Of a stretch of DNA of 64,000 nt, positions 24,101 to 35,418 are shown one piece after another. A program made the translations under genes and the position numbers. Position 1 is the first letter of the stretch, and each line of letters starts with the position of its first letter. This stretch comes from Uloborus plumipes (Eukaryota > Arthropoda > Arachnida > Araneae > Uloboridae), in NCBI GenBank assembly GCA_038373865.1, contig JAXGGA010004697.1, positions 21,439-85,438 of the forward strand. The letters are read 5' to 3'. Below the pieces are notes generated by a model, which made no database searches, was not told where the DNA came from, and was given only the letters and a program-made list of their open reading frames with translations.

Positions 24101-27100
24101 TTCAATAAGACTTTTGAAACTGATTTTCCAATTTAAATATAATTATACTTAGTTTTGATATTTTTATAAATTATAAAACCAGTTGCACTTCAAGTATTAA
24201 GTCTTGAAAGAACTTTCACACTATGATGTAAAACCAATTTGAATTCAAATCTAATTTAACAGAAATGGCTTAGTAGTATGCAGGGGTTAATTCAACCACA
24301 AATTGGGTCTGCTTTGCGGCCCCTTCGCAAAATTCTTTATCATAAAAGTGGTCACTTTGTAAATATTTCTTATCTTAAAATCAATTTTTTCACAAAATGT
24401 TGCTTGTGAAAAACAGTTCTTTCATCACTTTGAAGACGAATCAAACAATGGCAGGACAAGAAAAAGGTTTTTGGGGTAAAAGTTTTTTTTTTAGAAACTC
24501 TTTAAGTTCTGAATAGGTTCCAAAACATTTATTACTTTATGTTGTCACTGGCCACGTACACATATGTATTATTGACTATATGGATGTCTGAAATTACAAA
24601 TATTTTCTTATTCCCATGTTGACCAGCGTTGTGGTATGGGGGAAGAGAGGAGTGCAAGGCGATGATATCTCTCGACATTTTTGGTTTGTTATTGTAAAAC
24701 TAATCCAAATACAAAGTAAATTGGTTTCAAACCACGTTTTATTTTGCTAAGTTCCCCAAACTGCAAGGTGACTGCCACAATGCTTTTTTTTCCAACTACA
24801 GTACTGCCCGTGACATAAGTATTGGGTATTTTTATGTATTTTCGCAAATCTGCATTTTATGCATAGGTACAAAAACGTTTAAAGACTTTTAACTAAAGTG
24901 CATTTCTTGCCTTTCATTCTTCATTTTAAATTCATTTTCGTTTATTTATGTTTAAGTTAATTATTTTCTCCCTTCAGGTTGGTGATGATAAAATTATCAA
25001 GCATTGGAATTTGGAAGACTTAACCCAAATTGAACCAGTTGATGCCATAGTCACTAAAGTAAGGTGTTTATTATGCATCTTTATCATTTTCCTCGTTTGT
25101 CTAACCTACAATTCACAAACCAGTTTCCCAAACCTATGTGGCTCTGATAATGAGTCTGCAGTATTTACATCTGATGGTGACAAAAATAAAGTGCTGTTTC
25201 TGTTTGATGGAAAGTGAAACTACTTGTACCAAGGAAAAGATGTTTTCTTGGAGTTTTTAATTTTGTTAGAAGAACTTGCAAGCTGTAATAGCTAATTTCA
25301 TTATGTTAAGGCAGCTAGTTCAAAAGAAAAAAACCAAGAGTTTTTATAGCTAAAATTCTAAGCATTACCCCCCCCCCCCCAAAAAAAAAAAAAAAATCAT
25401 GTCGAAAAAAATCTTTGTACACAAAATGCTCTAATAGAAAAGGTTTAACGGAGGACGGTGGGATTAGAGAGAGAGAGAGAGAAAGAAAATGGGCGGAACA
25501 TTGAATATTTTTTGCATAATGAAACAGCAAAAGATTTTAAGCAAAAAAAAAAATCTAACCATATTGCTCTTGGACTTCACATGTGGGCAGGAAAAAAAGT
25601 GAACTTGGAAATTTTAAAGGTTTTCTAAGCAATAAAAAAAAATCAATATATTTTGTTAATAATGCAAAGTACCTTTGTACAGCAACGTAACCATACTACA
25701 ATAACGTAATCAAGGCACAAATATTGCAAGAAGTTCTATTTTTGATACCTTATACAGGGTGTCCACTCCAATCGTGGACCAATAGCTAATTTCTAAACCG
25801 TTAGAGATAAGCATATAGTTTATTTAGGAAAAAATCTCCAAATTACGAAAGGAATTTTGGGTCCATTCAATGTTTTTCAAAAAATCAAATTTTGAAAGAG
25901 TTACGAAATTGAAATTTTTATACAGCCCCCCAGTCCTATCAATCATATTTAGTAAAACATTCTTGACACTGTAACGTTTAAAACTAAAAAAAAATCACTC
26001 TTCTACCACAAAAATTGACCGAGTTATGACGTTTTGAAAAATCAAGATTTTGAAGGATTTCGCATACGGTCCCTTAAGCGATCTCTCGATGACGTCATGA
26101 AATAATGCAAAATCTTGATTTTTCAAAACGTCATAACTCGGTCAATTTTTGTGGTAGAAGAGTGATTTTTTTTTAGTTTTAAACGTTACAGTGTCAAGAA
26201 TGTTTTACTAAATATGATTGATAGGACTGGGGGGCTGTATAAAAATTTAAATTTCGTAACTCTTTCAAAATTTGATTTTTTGAAAAACATTGAATGGACC
26301 CAAAATTCCTTTCGTAATTTTGAGATTTTTTCCTGAATAAACTATATGCTTATCTCTAACGGTTTAGAAATTAGCTATTGGTCCACGATTGGAGTGGACA
26401 CCCTGTATAATTGGAAAGTAATTTTGAAGCACTTATAAAGTATGGCTGAAAGTTTTTGCTGAAAATAGTTATTTCAAGAAAGTGTATAACTTGGGTATCT
26501 TACCTCTATAAAAAATATATTTATCAGAACTGATGTTTGCTAATGTAGCAGAAGAAGGCATATAGTTGCTCTATGAAGAAGCTTGTTTTCATTTTGAATA
26601 AATATCAAACTAATAGTTACTGACTTTTTTTTGGAAGTTCATATTACTATAGTAATGCTTTGCTTGCATTTAACTGTTTTACTGTTATAGCCAAATTCCT
26701 ACAGTTTAGTCATGTTTCATCCTATTTTCTGTTTCAGTCTGTCTTGAACGGCATAAGTTATCATAGAAAAAAGCCTTTATATGCTACCTGTGGTGAAAAA
26801 GTAGATATATGGGAAAGCACAAGATCTGAACCTCTGAGGTCTCTTTCTTGGGGTGTTGATACAATAAAAGACATCAAATTCAATCCCATTGAAGTGAGTT
26901 CTTAGAAAAGATAGTGCCTAACTGCATAATCATTTTTGCTTTTTTTAACTGTTTGTTTTGCCTGTGCATTTTGTAATTGTCCGTTTTGGTAATTCTGTTT
27001 CAAAACTAGGTGAACGTGTTAGGAGGTACATGTAGTGATAGAAGCATAATATTCTATGATGTTAGAGAAGCTTGTCCTTTAAGAAAGGTTAGTACTTAGT

Positions 27101-30100
27101 GTTTATGTTCGGATTGTTGAAATTTTCTGTAATTTTTTATGGTAACTAGTAATAATGCTCCAAATATTGTTTGGTTGAACACTTAAATATTCTGCAATGA
27201 AATAGTAAAAAAAAGTATGAATATTTGGCGATTGATTTAAACACCCATATTTTTTATACGTTGAATGAAACTTATAGAATTCAAATTTTTACTTACTACT
27301 GTTATGTTTAAAAAAATTAATATTAGAAAAAATTCTCAAAAATTGAAATTAAACTTTGTTGCTTTTCAATTTTTCTTCCTCGGTAACTCAACACCCCACG
27401 GGACTACGAAAATATGACAAGCGGGTGTCAACTTACTGAGATTCCATAATTTCAAATATTTTAGCCTTTTTTCTATTGTTTATTTACTAGTGCTTACCAT
27501 CAATGTTGTAAAAAGTAATTTCAGTAAATGATTCTTCCTTTCTTTCTTTTTTATTTATTTATTTTTCATTTGAAAATAATAAAAAAAATAATAAATAGGA
27601 CAATTTTGAAAAGAGAGAAGAGCTCCGTGTCAAAAAAAAAAAAAAAACCCTGCTCACACTTGTTTGAAAAACTGGTGTTATGCTGCCTCGTTTCTCTTCT
27701 GGACTGCTTTGGGTACATTTTTCCTAGTAGACTCGAGTTGCGCACCGGAAACAACTCTAAGAAGGGTTGTCCAGCAAGAGAAGTTATCGCTGAGCATGAA
27801 ATTTCAGTGAAAGATATGATAACCGTAAAACTAATTTTCTTGCTAAGTGTCTTAAATTTAGAGTGCAACTTATCAACTACAAAACACATTTTCAAGCAGG
27901 TCTAATAAGCAAGTGTTCCATGGTGAGCAGTTAAATAAATTTTAAAAAATTGTGCTTCACCATTGTTTTATTTTTTTGGCTATAAGATTTCATTAATCCA
28001 ATTATTTTACATTTTTTAAGATGCAGATTGTGTGTATGAATTTGCCTGGATACTAGGGACACAGATCCGTGTCATTTGTGATTTGACTGTATCAAATGGC
28101 TTTAGGCCAATTCAAACTACTGCAAATACTGATTTATTGTTTGGTTACTGGAGATCATTTTTATAGAAAATTACTTAAAATATTCACACAAAAATAGACT
28201 TTGTATGATTTGCAATTATTTCTTCTTAATTAGGTTGTTTTAGAATTGTGTACTAATGCCATTTCTTGGAATCCCATGGAGGCTTTTGTTTTTGTAGCTG
28301 CTTCAGAAGATTACAAGTGAGATTAAAAATTAAATTCTGAATTTTTCTTTCATTGAAAAATATTTATTTTGCAATAGTTTAGAATCTTCTGTACTAATGT
28401 GTACTTTTCCTACCATTTTAGCTTGTATTCATTTGACATGAGGAAGCTGAAAGTTCCTCTACAAGTTCACAAAGATCATACTTCAGCAGGTAAAATCTTT
28501 TAATTTTTTCATTTAAATATTGAATCTAATTAAATTAGAAGATTATTTAAAAATGTATGCATTTAAAATAAAATATGAGTGCAAACAATAGTTTTCACAA
28601 ATGTATTTTAATGATTCATTGAAGGGCACAAAAGGTAAACATGTTCTCCAGGAAAGAATTTTCCGTGAACAAAAAAAAGTGATGTGTTTATTTGTGATAA
28701 TTTTCTATGATATTAACTCTAGTTTGCTGCCCAGGTGAGGCTGTTCATTTTATTTACTTTTAATGCATGATTCCTTCATTTTTTTGTATCTTGTTTCAGT
28801 CGGAGATATTTTTAATGCCTCTATAAATAGCGTAACAAGTACTTTTCATGCATTGGAAATAGAAAATACATTTTATAAATTTAGTCAACTGTGCTTTCAC
28901 TCTTTATGAAAAATGAAATGGGAAAAAGCGATTGAAAATTTTAAAATATTGCATCTGAATGTTTTGTATTTTTCGTTTATACAAAGTGTCAGTCTAAATT
29001 TTTAAGAGTCAAAATGCATCTTATCTGCTTATCTGTTCTTTCCCTGCCATTTTTCATTTCCGGCACGACATAAAAAAATTTATGTCAAACTAACCAGCAT
29101 TGTAGTCTTTTTATGTTTTGTATTTTCACTCTCGTCAAAAGTGTCGAAGACTATTTTCATGCCTCTAAAAAAATAAGTAAATACATTTTTTAAAAACTAC
29201 CAATATTTTTGATGTCAGTAATATTAATATATTAAAAAAAAGACAAGGGTTATTTATATGTTAGGAACACTAAGAGTAACTACTAATTGTTTGTGACCCT
29301 CAACGTTTTACAACCTTCAAAATGTAACAACCCTTTCCTGCCTAAACGTTGTGACCCAAGGAGCCAAAGAGATTGCTGAACATTAGGATGGTCCTTAGTA
29401 TGTAGTCGAAAAATGAATTTTATATTTTCCCTATTTATTTTCCCTTTCGGTCAGTAAGTAACTGGTAAAAAAAAGGAGTATTTATTGTTGTGTAGTTTTA
29501 TGTGGTGTAATGCAGAAATTTATGAACAGCATAAAAAAAAATCTGGAGTGTTCTCCCAAAAAAAATGATATGCATTTTGTTAACTTATGCTAACGTAAAT
29601 ACGAGGCCGAGGTAGTGTGGTCGGCAGAAGTGAAAGGAACAGATAGACATTTTTTTTAACAAACAGTATAAATTTATTTTAACCATGAAACATTGAAAAA
29701 ATGTGATATGCCCCAAAAAATTTTAAAGTTTCAAAAAAAAAAAAAAACCCAATTATAGTTAGCAAAATCCGAAAAGTCTTTTAGAACAGAATTTGAAGTT
29801 CTCACATTAAACTCTTCTCAAAAAATACCATCTTAGGAATGGAAGTTCACCAGTGTCAGCTAGTCCACAGGATATCCACCTCTCAGGATATTGCGTCGCA
29901 GTCCACGGCTCAACTCTCAATTCCAGTAGTTCATCTGGTACACCGGCACGAAGAAGACTTTCCATTCATCGCGAAGGATAGGCACCGCCAGAACCAGGAA
30001 ATTACCACGATGAAGGAGCCAGTAGGTTTGGTCGCCGCATGACCAAAAAGGAAAAACAGTTTACAGCCGTGGGTATTCCATCTCAGGATAGGAAAAACAT

Positions 30101-33100
30101 TCGCAACAGTGGCACGATAAAACTGTGTGAAGAGTCTAGCAGGTAGGACTTTCAAAGTCCCAGAACATAAAAGCGTTCGGCCAAATTCTTAAAAACGTTT
30201 AAAGCAAATTACCATGAATGCCTGCATGGTATAACATAAGTGGTTAAGGCTCCAGCCTTTTCAAAATTACAGCACCACAAAAAAGAGCACTCCCCGCATG
30301 CACACCGCAAAGACAACAACAACGTTTAGGACATGTCAAGACAGATCTGAACAGACTTGAACACCCAGCTTGGAAAGTCTACCATATTTATAGTTGCAGA
30401 CGATGGAACTTAGTGGCGTGACGTCGAAACAGAATTAGAATAGAACTTTAGTTAAAAATACAACTCAACTTTAAAAAAACACAGCTTAGGGAAATTTCTT
30501 AAATTATTTACCCGCTTCGAGGAAACCAACTATTCCTCAACACTAAAGCTCTGACGTCACACCATTACGAAAACATGCACGTTCTGTCACTAGTGATTGG
30601 ATTGTTTGCCTGCGTGCTAGGATGGAAATTAAAAAATTGGTTTTCTTTCCCCGGGACATACAGGCAAGGGAAGTAGGTGCAGTTTACATTTTTTTTTTTA
30701 AAGATTTGTTTAGGGACTTTCTCTAAGAGAAATTAAAGAGCCATGCTAACACATGTTTTGGTACTCGCATTAAGTCAACAAACTTAGGAAGCATCAATCT
30801 AAGTGCATCAAGATAGAAGAAGCTTATTGAGAAACCTAGGAGGTGAATAAAGTGATAAACAAAAAGTTGATGATATAAAAGGAAATTGACATATAACAAA
30901 AGCAACAATAATAGAGTTAAAAATTTATGAACTACTTATCCTTAAAAAAATGCATTAGACTTAATTAAAACTATTGTTTTGTAGATCTGTTGTCTTATTC
31001 TGTGTGTGCATGCTTGATTTCTCCTCTCTAATTCGGGGACAAGGCAAGTGGTAGATAACTTGCCATGTTTGGATTGAGAGGTATATAAAAATTCTCACTG
31101 AAATTAGTTTCAACTAAAAGAATGTGTTGAAATAAATTTCTAATTGGAGACAGACCCTATTTTGCTGGAAACTTTCTTTTGTGTGACCTAACATAATTGT
31201 GTCATGTTGATGAAAAAAATGTGACATAAAGCTAACAGATGCAATTTAAAATTAACAACTGACCTAATTTAAATTGAATGAAATTTATCAGTTAAAATAA
31301 AATGGAATGAAAGCAAAAGTTACTGTTCACAAAACCTGCATGCATTAATGTATTTTAAAAAAGAAAGGAAAAAAAAACAATGTTGACTTTTTATAAATTG
31401 TTTTCTCTGGTTTAGTCTTACAAATCACAATTCAACACATTAATATGATGGACCCTCTCTAGCTATGAACACAACAGCCATACTTGTATTCACAGAATCT
31501 AAGATTTTGGCTCACTTCTGAAATTTCACGGCTCCATATCATAACTATAATTTCCTGAGGTTATTATTATGCTTTAAATTTGAGATCAGGTCAGATTATC
31601 ATTTACATTCTAAATCTAGTGACTTGCCCAGTCATAGAAAAACACTGGTTGTGTATTGAACAAATTCAGCTTTGTTTGAATGCCTTCTCCCTCCTGTTTA
31701 AATTAGGAACTAAATTAGAATTAAAAATAACTTACATAATTTTTCTAAGCTTTTTCAATGTTTGACATGAAATGAAGTCTTGTTTAAACACTAGAGCTAT
31801 TTTGGGAACATGTCACAAGCTCTAGGAAGCAATTGCTTCTTAAGTACATCAGTGTACTTTTCTTTCCAGCCCTAGCTTTTAGCATGTAATCTGGAGATTA
31901 CTATTCCTTGTTGCATAGTATTAGAGAAGGTGTCAGCATGTTATGTTGAGTTCCCATTCTTCTTAAAAAGGCCTCGTTAGCTTGAAAAAAAAAATTAAGA
32001 ATTCCTCAAATAGCCTTATATTTCACCCATGCTTTGAGCTAATATGGTTTTTTTTTTTTTTTTGGAAGGTGGGGGGGGGGGGGGGGGTAGTCTGTTTTGA
32101 ACTGTGAACAACATGTCAATCAAACTAAACTTCCAAATAGTTCTCTTTAAGTTTGCTAGAAAGTCTTTTGACCAAATTTCACATTGCATTAAAAAAAAAA
32201 AAAATCTGGTTTTAACTGATATATAAGTTATTACATAAAGAAAAAATTGTGCCTAATCAGTGTACTTAAGTAGATGCGCTTTGCCTCTACTTAAGTACAT
32301 TAAGGACACTACTTAAATAGGCCTGGTAATCTGGTAAAATCAATAAATACTCCACACACAGGTGGCCAAATTTTAGGGGTACATATTTGGTTGTTATTCT
32401 TTGTAATGGATAGCTTTTAACCAACTGTAATGAGTTTGAAACCAAATGTCTTTTGATCATAATTTCATGTAGATTTGTAAAAACCAGTTTTAGACTGTTT
32501 ATATTTAGTATATAGTGACAAATAATAGCTTAAAAAAATCATTTTCATGGTACAATACTATGTGCAAATATAAATAGATTTAAAGTAATGCATTTAAGAG
32601 CAAAATACAATCCTCTGTCTCTCTTGTGTGTATCTCTTGTTCAATATTTTGCTCAAAATTATTTCTGTCTCTCTTATAAAAAGTTTTCTTTATTCTTCTT
32701 ATTTCTGTTAAAATTTTACAGCCCTATATTGCTTATTAAATTTGCTACCAAAGTAATTTTGTGCTGATATAATTTTGCACTGAATATTAAGCAACACAAT
32801 TTCTTATGGTTTAGTTCTTGATGTTGATTATTCTCCAACTGGCAAAGAGTTTGTATCTGGAAGCTACGACAAAACTGTCAGAATATTTCCATTGAATTCG
32901 GGTCGAAGCAGGTATTATGAATGTCTTATACTCTTAGAACATATTATGTTTTTTTTTTTTTTTTAATATAAATGTCTCAACCAAAATTATTATTTTTTTA
33001 ATCTTGTTTAAATTTAAAGAAAAATTATTAATACATCGGATAGAAATCAAATAAAAGTTATCCTGCTGAAACATGTTTGTCATCTATGTCTGGATTGATA

Positions 33101-35350
33101 TAATTGATTTATAAATTTATGACATTAGAAGAATAATTAATTTCATTGTGGGAGGAGGGGTGTATAATTATCATTGACGAATGAATACAAATAATTTAGA
33201 ACACAAAAGGAAGTTTTACAATTGTTGGGAAAAAATGAAATTGATGGGTCAAATTTCTTAAATTAAGTAATTTGAATGAGTTTGATTATAGTTTTAACTC
33301 TATGTTCTGCAGCATTCTAGGAATTTGAGAAATGTGATTCCTGTGAAAGTTTTTGGTGTACCCCCTCCCTCCCCTCCTCACATTGTTACTTATAGTGAAA
33401 AATTCTTTAGAATCCCCCCTTTTGGAAATCCTGGTTATGAGCCTGCACCAGACAATATAACTGTCCACCATTGCTATGTTGAAGCTTATGAAAACTAGAT
33501 TTTCGCTTAAAGATAAAGCAACTAATGCTATGAGATTGCGGTGGTCTGATACTGACCAGTGCAGGCTATCAAACTAAAATATTTTCAGTAAGGTTTTCCT
33601 TTTTGGAGTTTAATTATTTTAATGAGATTTTTTGTTTGAAATTAATAAGCTATGGATCAGTAAAATTATGAATGAATAGATAACAAGTTTAAGTTGTCAG
33701 AAAATATTTCATTTAAAATAAAATAATTTCCTTTTCTCATAATAATTAACACTTGATTTTTTAAGTTAATGCCATTTATTTGTTTATTTAAACTGATATG
33801 TTTTATGATATACAATACTGATACGTTTTGTTTTATCTTTGCATTTTGTAAAGGGTCCGTTAACGGACCTGAATTTCCTTTAGCCAGACCCTTAAATAAT
33901 GTGTATTTTCAACTTTATTTAGGGATGTTTACCACACAAAACGGATGCAGAGATTGACATCTGTCTTATGGTCATTAGATAATAAGTATATTCTTACTGG
34001 TTCTGATGAAATGAATATCAGAATGTGGAAAGCTAAAGCATCTGATAAGTTGGGAGCAGTGAGTTATTTAAACATTTTCATATTAGTAGTAGTTTCTGCT
34101 AGTTAATGTGTACATTGATTGTAAACTATAGTATTAAGAAATATCTTTTTCTTATTGTAAGTACAGATGAGCCCGCTTAATGGAATGGTTGGTTGGTTCA
34201 ATTGGGTTTTGGCCCAAAAAGCAAAAACCTGTAAAAAATACATAGTTAACTACTAAAACGAAAACAAAATTGTACTGGTAATGCTAGAATTAAATTGTGA
34301 CAAAAGATTAATGCTATGGGGATCATTTATCAGTGTCAATATTTAGTTTTTTCAGAGATATTTCACTTTAAACGTCACGAGGAAGAGTCATTTGCATATC
34401 CTGATCAATTTATTGGTTGAATCAATATATTTTTTGTTGTCAAGGCCTGATTGTAAAATTGCTCTTTTTTGACCCAATTTACTCCACCTGACCCTACTGT
34501 TTCTCTCTTGTAAACATTGTACCTTTCAAGCATGAAGCTTGGAAGAGGTGTGGTGTTACAGTTAAGTAATCTAATTAACTACTGATCTGACTATAAAATC
34601 AAAATTAATGAAGAATTCATTTGAAATATGGTGGAGCATTTTTAAATGAAAATATTTACAATGTAAAATAGCGTTGACATTTATGTGACTTAGTACACTT
34701 GTTTCCTAATTTATATTAACATTGCCATATGCCATATAATGCCACATATGGTATTTAGATTTATAAAGCTTCAGAGATGCTTTTGAACCTTATTTTGTAA
34801 CTTGTTCTTATCAAACACAAATTTGACTCTTCTGATTTTTTTACCTGCTCTTTTTATTTTCTCTAGATTTTATCTTTATCGTTTTGTTTCAGTTATCGTA
34901 TCGGGAGCGTATGGCTTTGAACCATTCTGAAAAATTAAAAGAGAAGTTTGCACAACATCCACAAGTGCAAAGAATTGCCAGGCATAGACATGTGCCTAAG
35001 CATGTATATAATGCTGCTAAAGAACATCGCATAATCCATGAATCTAAAAAACGAAAGTAAGTATTAATTTTTGGTGCAAATGTGTGTGTATTTTAACAAT
35101 ATGTATATGCTCATACATATATGTATATTGTATTTTATTTATTTATTTTTTGTATTTCACTTTTATGTAAACTTTAAGAAAATTAACAAGCTCTAGCTCA
35201 TTTTTGCGTTTCAATATTAGTGTTGAAGAACATCTTTGATAACATATTCATCTTTCTTATAGGGAAGCCAATCGAAGAGCACACAGCAAACCAGGATCTG
35301 TTCCGTATGTTAGTGAGCGCGTTAAGCACATTGTTCAAGAAGATGAATAG
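21158..35350 (+). CDS. DCAF13: DDB1- and CUL4-associated factor 13 / Sof1, WD40 SSU-processome protein, complete
   Basis: Twelve exons join in frame: 21158-21227, 22756-22955, 23409-23516, 24978-25058, 26738-26893, 27010-27087, 28234-28316, 28422-28489, 32815-32911, 33923-34058, 34893-35056, 35263-35350. All introns are GT-AG. The 442-residue product matches the usual family length (human 445). The start MKVKILSRNPDDYLRETK, then NYDPALHPFEVAREY, is the conserved Sof1 N-terminus. WD-type blades run from about residue 65 to 340 (SLDGHKDGIQC, IRVWNL, GDDKIIKHWNLE, CGEKVDIWES, SDRSIIFYDVRE, DEMNIRMWKA). The basic Sof1 domain (about 355-442) carries RIARHRHVPKHVYN and the end HSKPGSVPYVSERVKH. Known family roles are 18S rRNA maturation in the nucleolar small-subunit processome and substrate recognition for DDB1-CUL4. 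A possible acceptor at 21120 (TTGCAG) suggests an upstream 5' UTR exon. No frameshift or missing blade was seen. Confidence 0.97.
21411..22182 (+). repeat. Dispersed arthropod repeat starting ACTAGCTGACCCGGCAAAC
   Basis: The left end ACTAGCTGACCCGGCAAACT and the right part (AGCCATATTGGTACAGCCGT, TTGAGTTATAAATAGTGTAA, then TATATATA) match in style a repeat class I know from many arthropod genomes. It ends in a TA microsatellite. I am not certain whether it is a LINE fragment or another class. It lies in DCAF13 intron 1. Confidence 0.5.
22183..22755. other. DCAF13 intron 1, right part
   Basis: No recognisable content. The open frame of 138 codons starting at 22638 is simply DCAF13 exon 2 read through both flanking introns. 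Confidence 0.5.
23627..23707. mobile_element. Very short TTAA-flanked inverted-repeat element
   Basis: TTAACCCGCTGACAG at the left and CCGCCAGGGAGTTAA at the right, with TTAA at 23627-23630 and 23704-23707. This resembles a piggyBac-type internal-deletion relic of only 81 bases. Lies in DCAF13 intron 3. Confidence 0.45.
23708..24977. other. DCAF13 intron 3, remainder
   Basis: AT-rich with poly-T runs (24060-24078, 24484-24492). CAGGGGTTAATTCAACC near 24281 resembles a hAT end, but no partner was found. Confidence 0.35.
25368..25490. repeat. Simple-sequence cluster in DCAF13 intron 4
   Basis: A C run then A run at 25369-25397 and a GA microsatellite at 25467-25488. No function is suggested. 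Confidence 0.7.
25755..26405. mobile_element. 651-bp near-perfect palindromic MITE in DCAF13 intron 4
   Basis: Ends CAGGGTGTCCACTCCAATCG and CGATTGGAGTGGACACCCTG are exact complements, flanked by TATA (25751-25754 and 26406-26409). The arms (25755 to about 26052, and about 26108 to 26405) are nearly 300 bases each with only a handful of mismatches, around a 55-base loop. The ACAGGGTGTCC-type end with a TA-containing target site is common in arthropods. No coding capacity. Confidence 0.9.
27088..28233. other. DCAF13 intron 6
   Basis: No recognisable content. Opposing open frames of 125 and 109 codons (27528-27905 + and 27566-27895 -) overlap an A run, contain low-complexity F/K stretches and have no motif. 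Confidence 0.4.
28490..29600. other. DCAF13 intron 8, left part
   Basis: AT-rich sequence in which I see no gene or element ends. Confidence 0.35.
29601..30450. repeat. GC-richer block of unknown origin in DCAF13 intron 8
   Basis: Noticeably richer in GC than its surroundings, from GAGGCCGAGGTAGTGTGGTC (29602) to TGGCGTGACGTCG (about 30425). It contains CAACAACAACG near 30316. Opposing open frames of 67 and 74 codons (29839-30042 +, 29931-30155 -) lack known motifs. It may be a fragment of an autonomous transposon. Confidence 0.4.
30451..32814. other. DCAF13 intron 8, right part
   Basis: No recognisable genes. A poly-T run followed by a poly-G run lies at about 32048-32088, and an inverted pair TTAAGTAGATGCGCTTTGCC / CTACTTAAG near 32265-32295. 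Confidence 0.4.
32912..33849. other. DCAF13 intron 9
   Basis: AT-rich. A poly-T run is at 32949-32964. No gene or element other than the short fragment at 33850-33893. Confidence 0.4.
33850..33893 (-). repeat. End fragment of the CAGGGGTCTGTCC family near a DCAF13 acceptor
   Basis: Read on the - strand: AGGGTCTGGCTAAAGGAAAT, then TCAGGTCCGTTAACGGACCC. The family end at 51176 is AGGGGTCTGTCCAGAGGAAA then TTCGGGTCCGTTAATGGACC. The fragment includes the palindrome GGTCCGTTAACGGACC and stops about 30 bases before exon 33923-34058, next to its pyrimidine tract. Confidence 0.6.
34059..34892. other. DCAF13 intron 10
   Basis: No recognisable gene. GAGCCCGCTTAATGGAATGG near 34168 is reminiscent of pogo-type ends such as those at 45679, but no partner was found. 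Confidence 0.35.
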
Positions 35351-35383
35351 TTAAATTTGTATATATTTGTAAAAACATGCCTG

Positions 35384-35389
35384 AATAAA
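35384..35389 (+). terminator. Polyadenylation signal of DCAF13
   Basis: AATAAA occurs 34 bases after the stop codon and is followed by TGATGTTTTTTATTT, giving a very short 3' UTR. The foldback element of 35419-37190 begins about 30 bases later, so read-through transcripts would enter it. Confidence 0.7.
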
Positions 35390-35418
35390 GTATTGATGTT
35401 TTTTATTTATTTGCAATA

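Noticed and set aside
27528..27905. Overlapping open frames on both strands
   Set aside because: Low-complexity Phe/Lys stretches over A and T runs, no motif, and position wholly inside DCAF13 intron 6.
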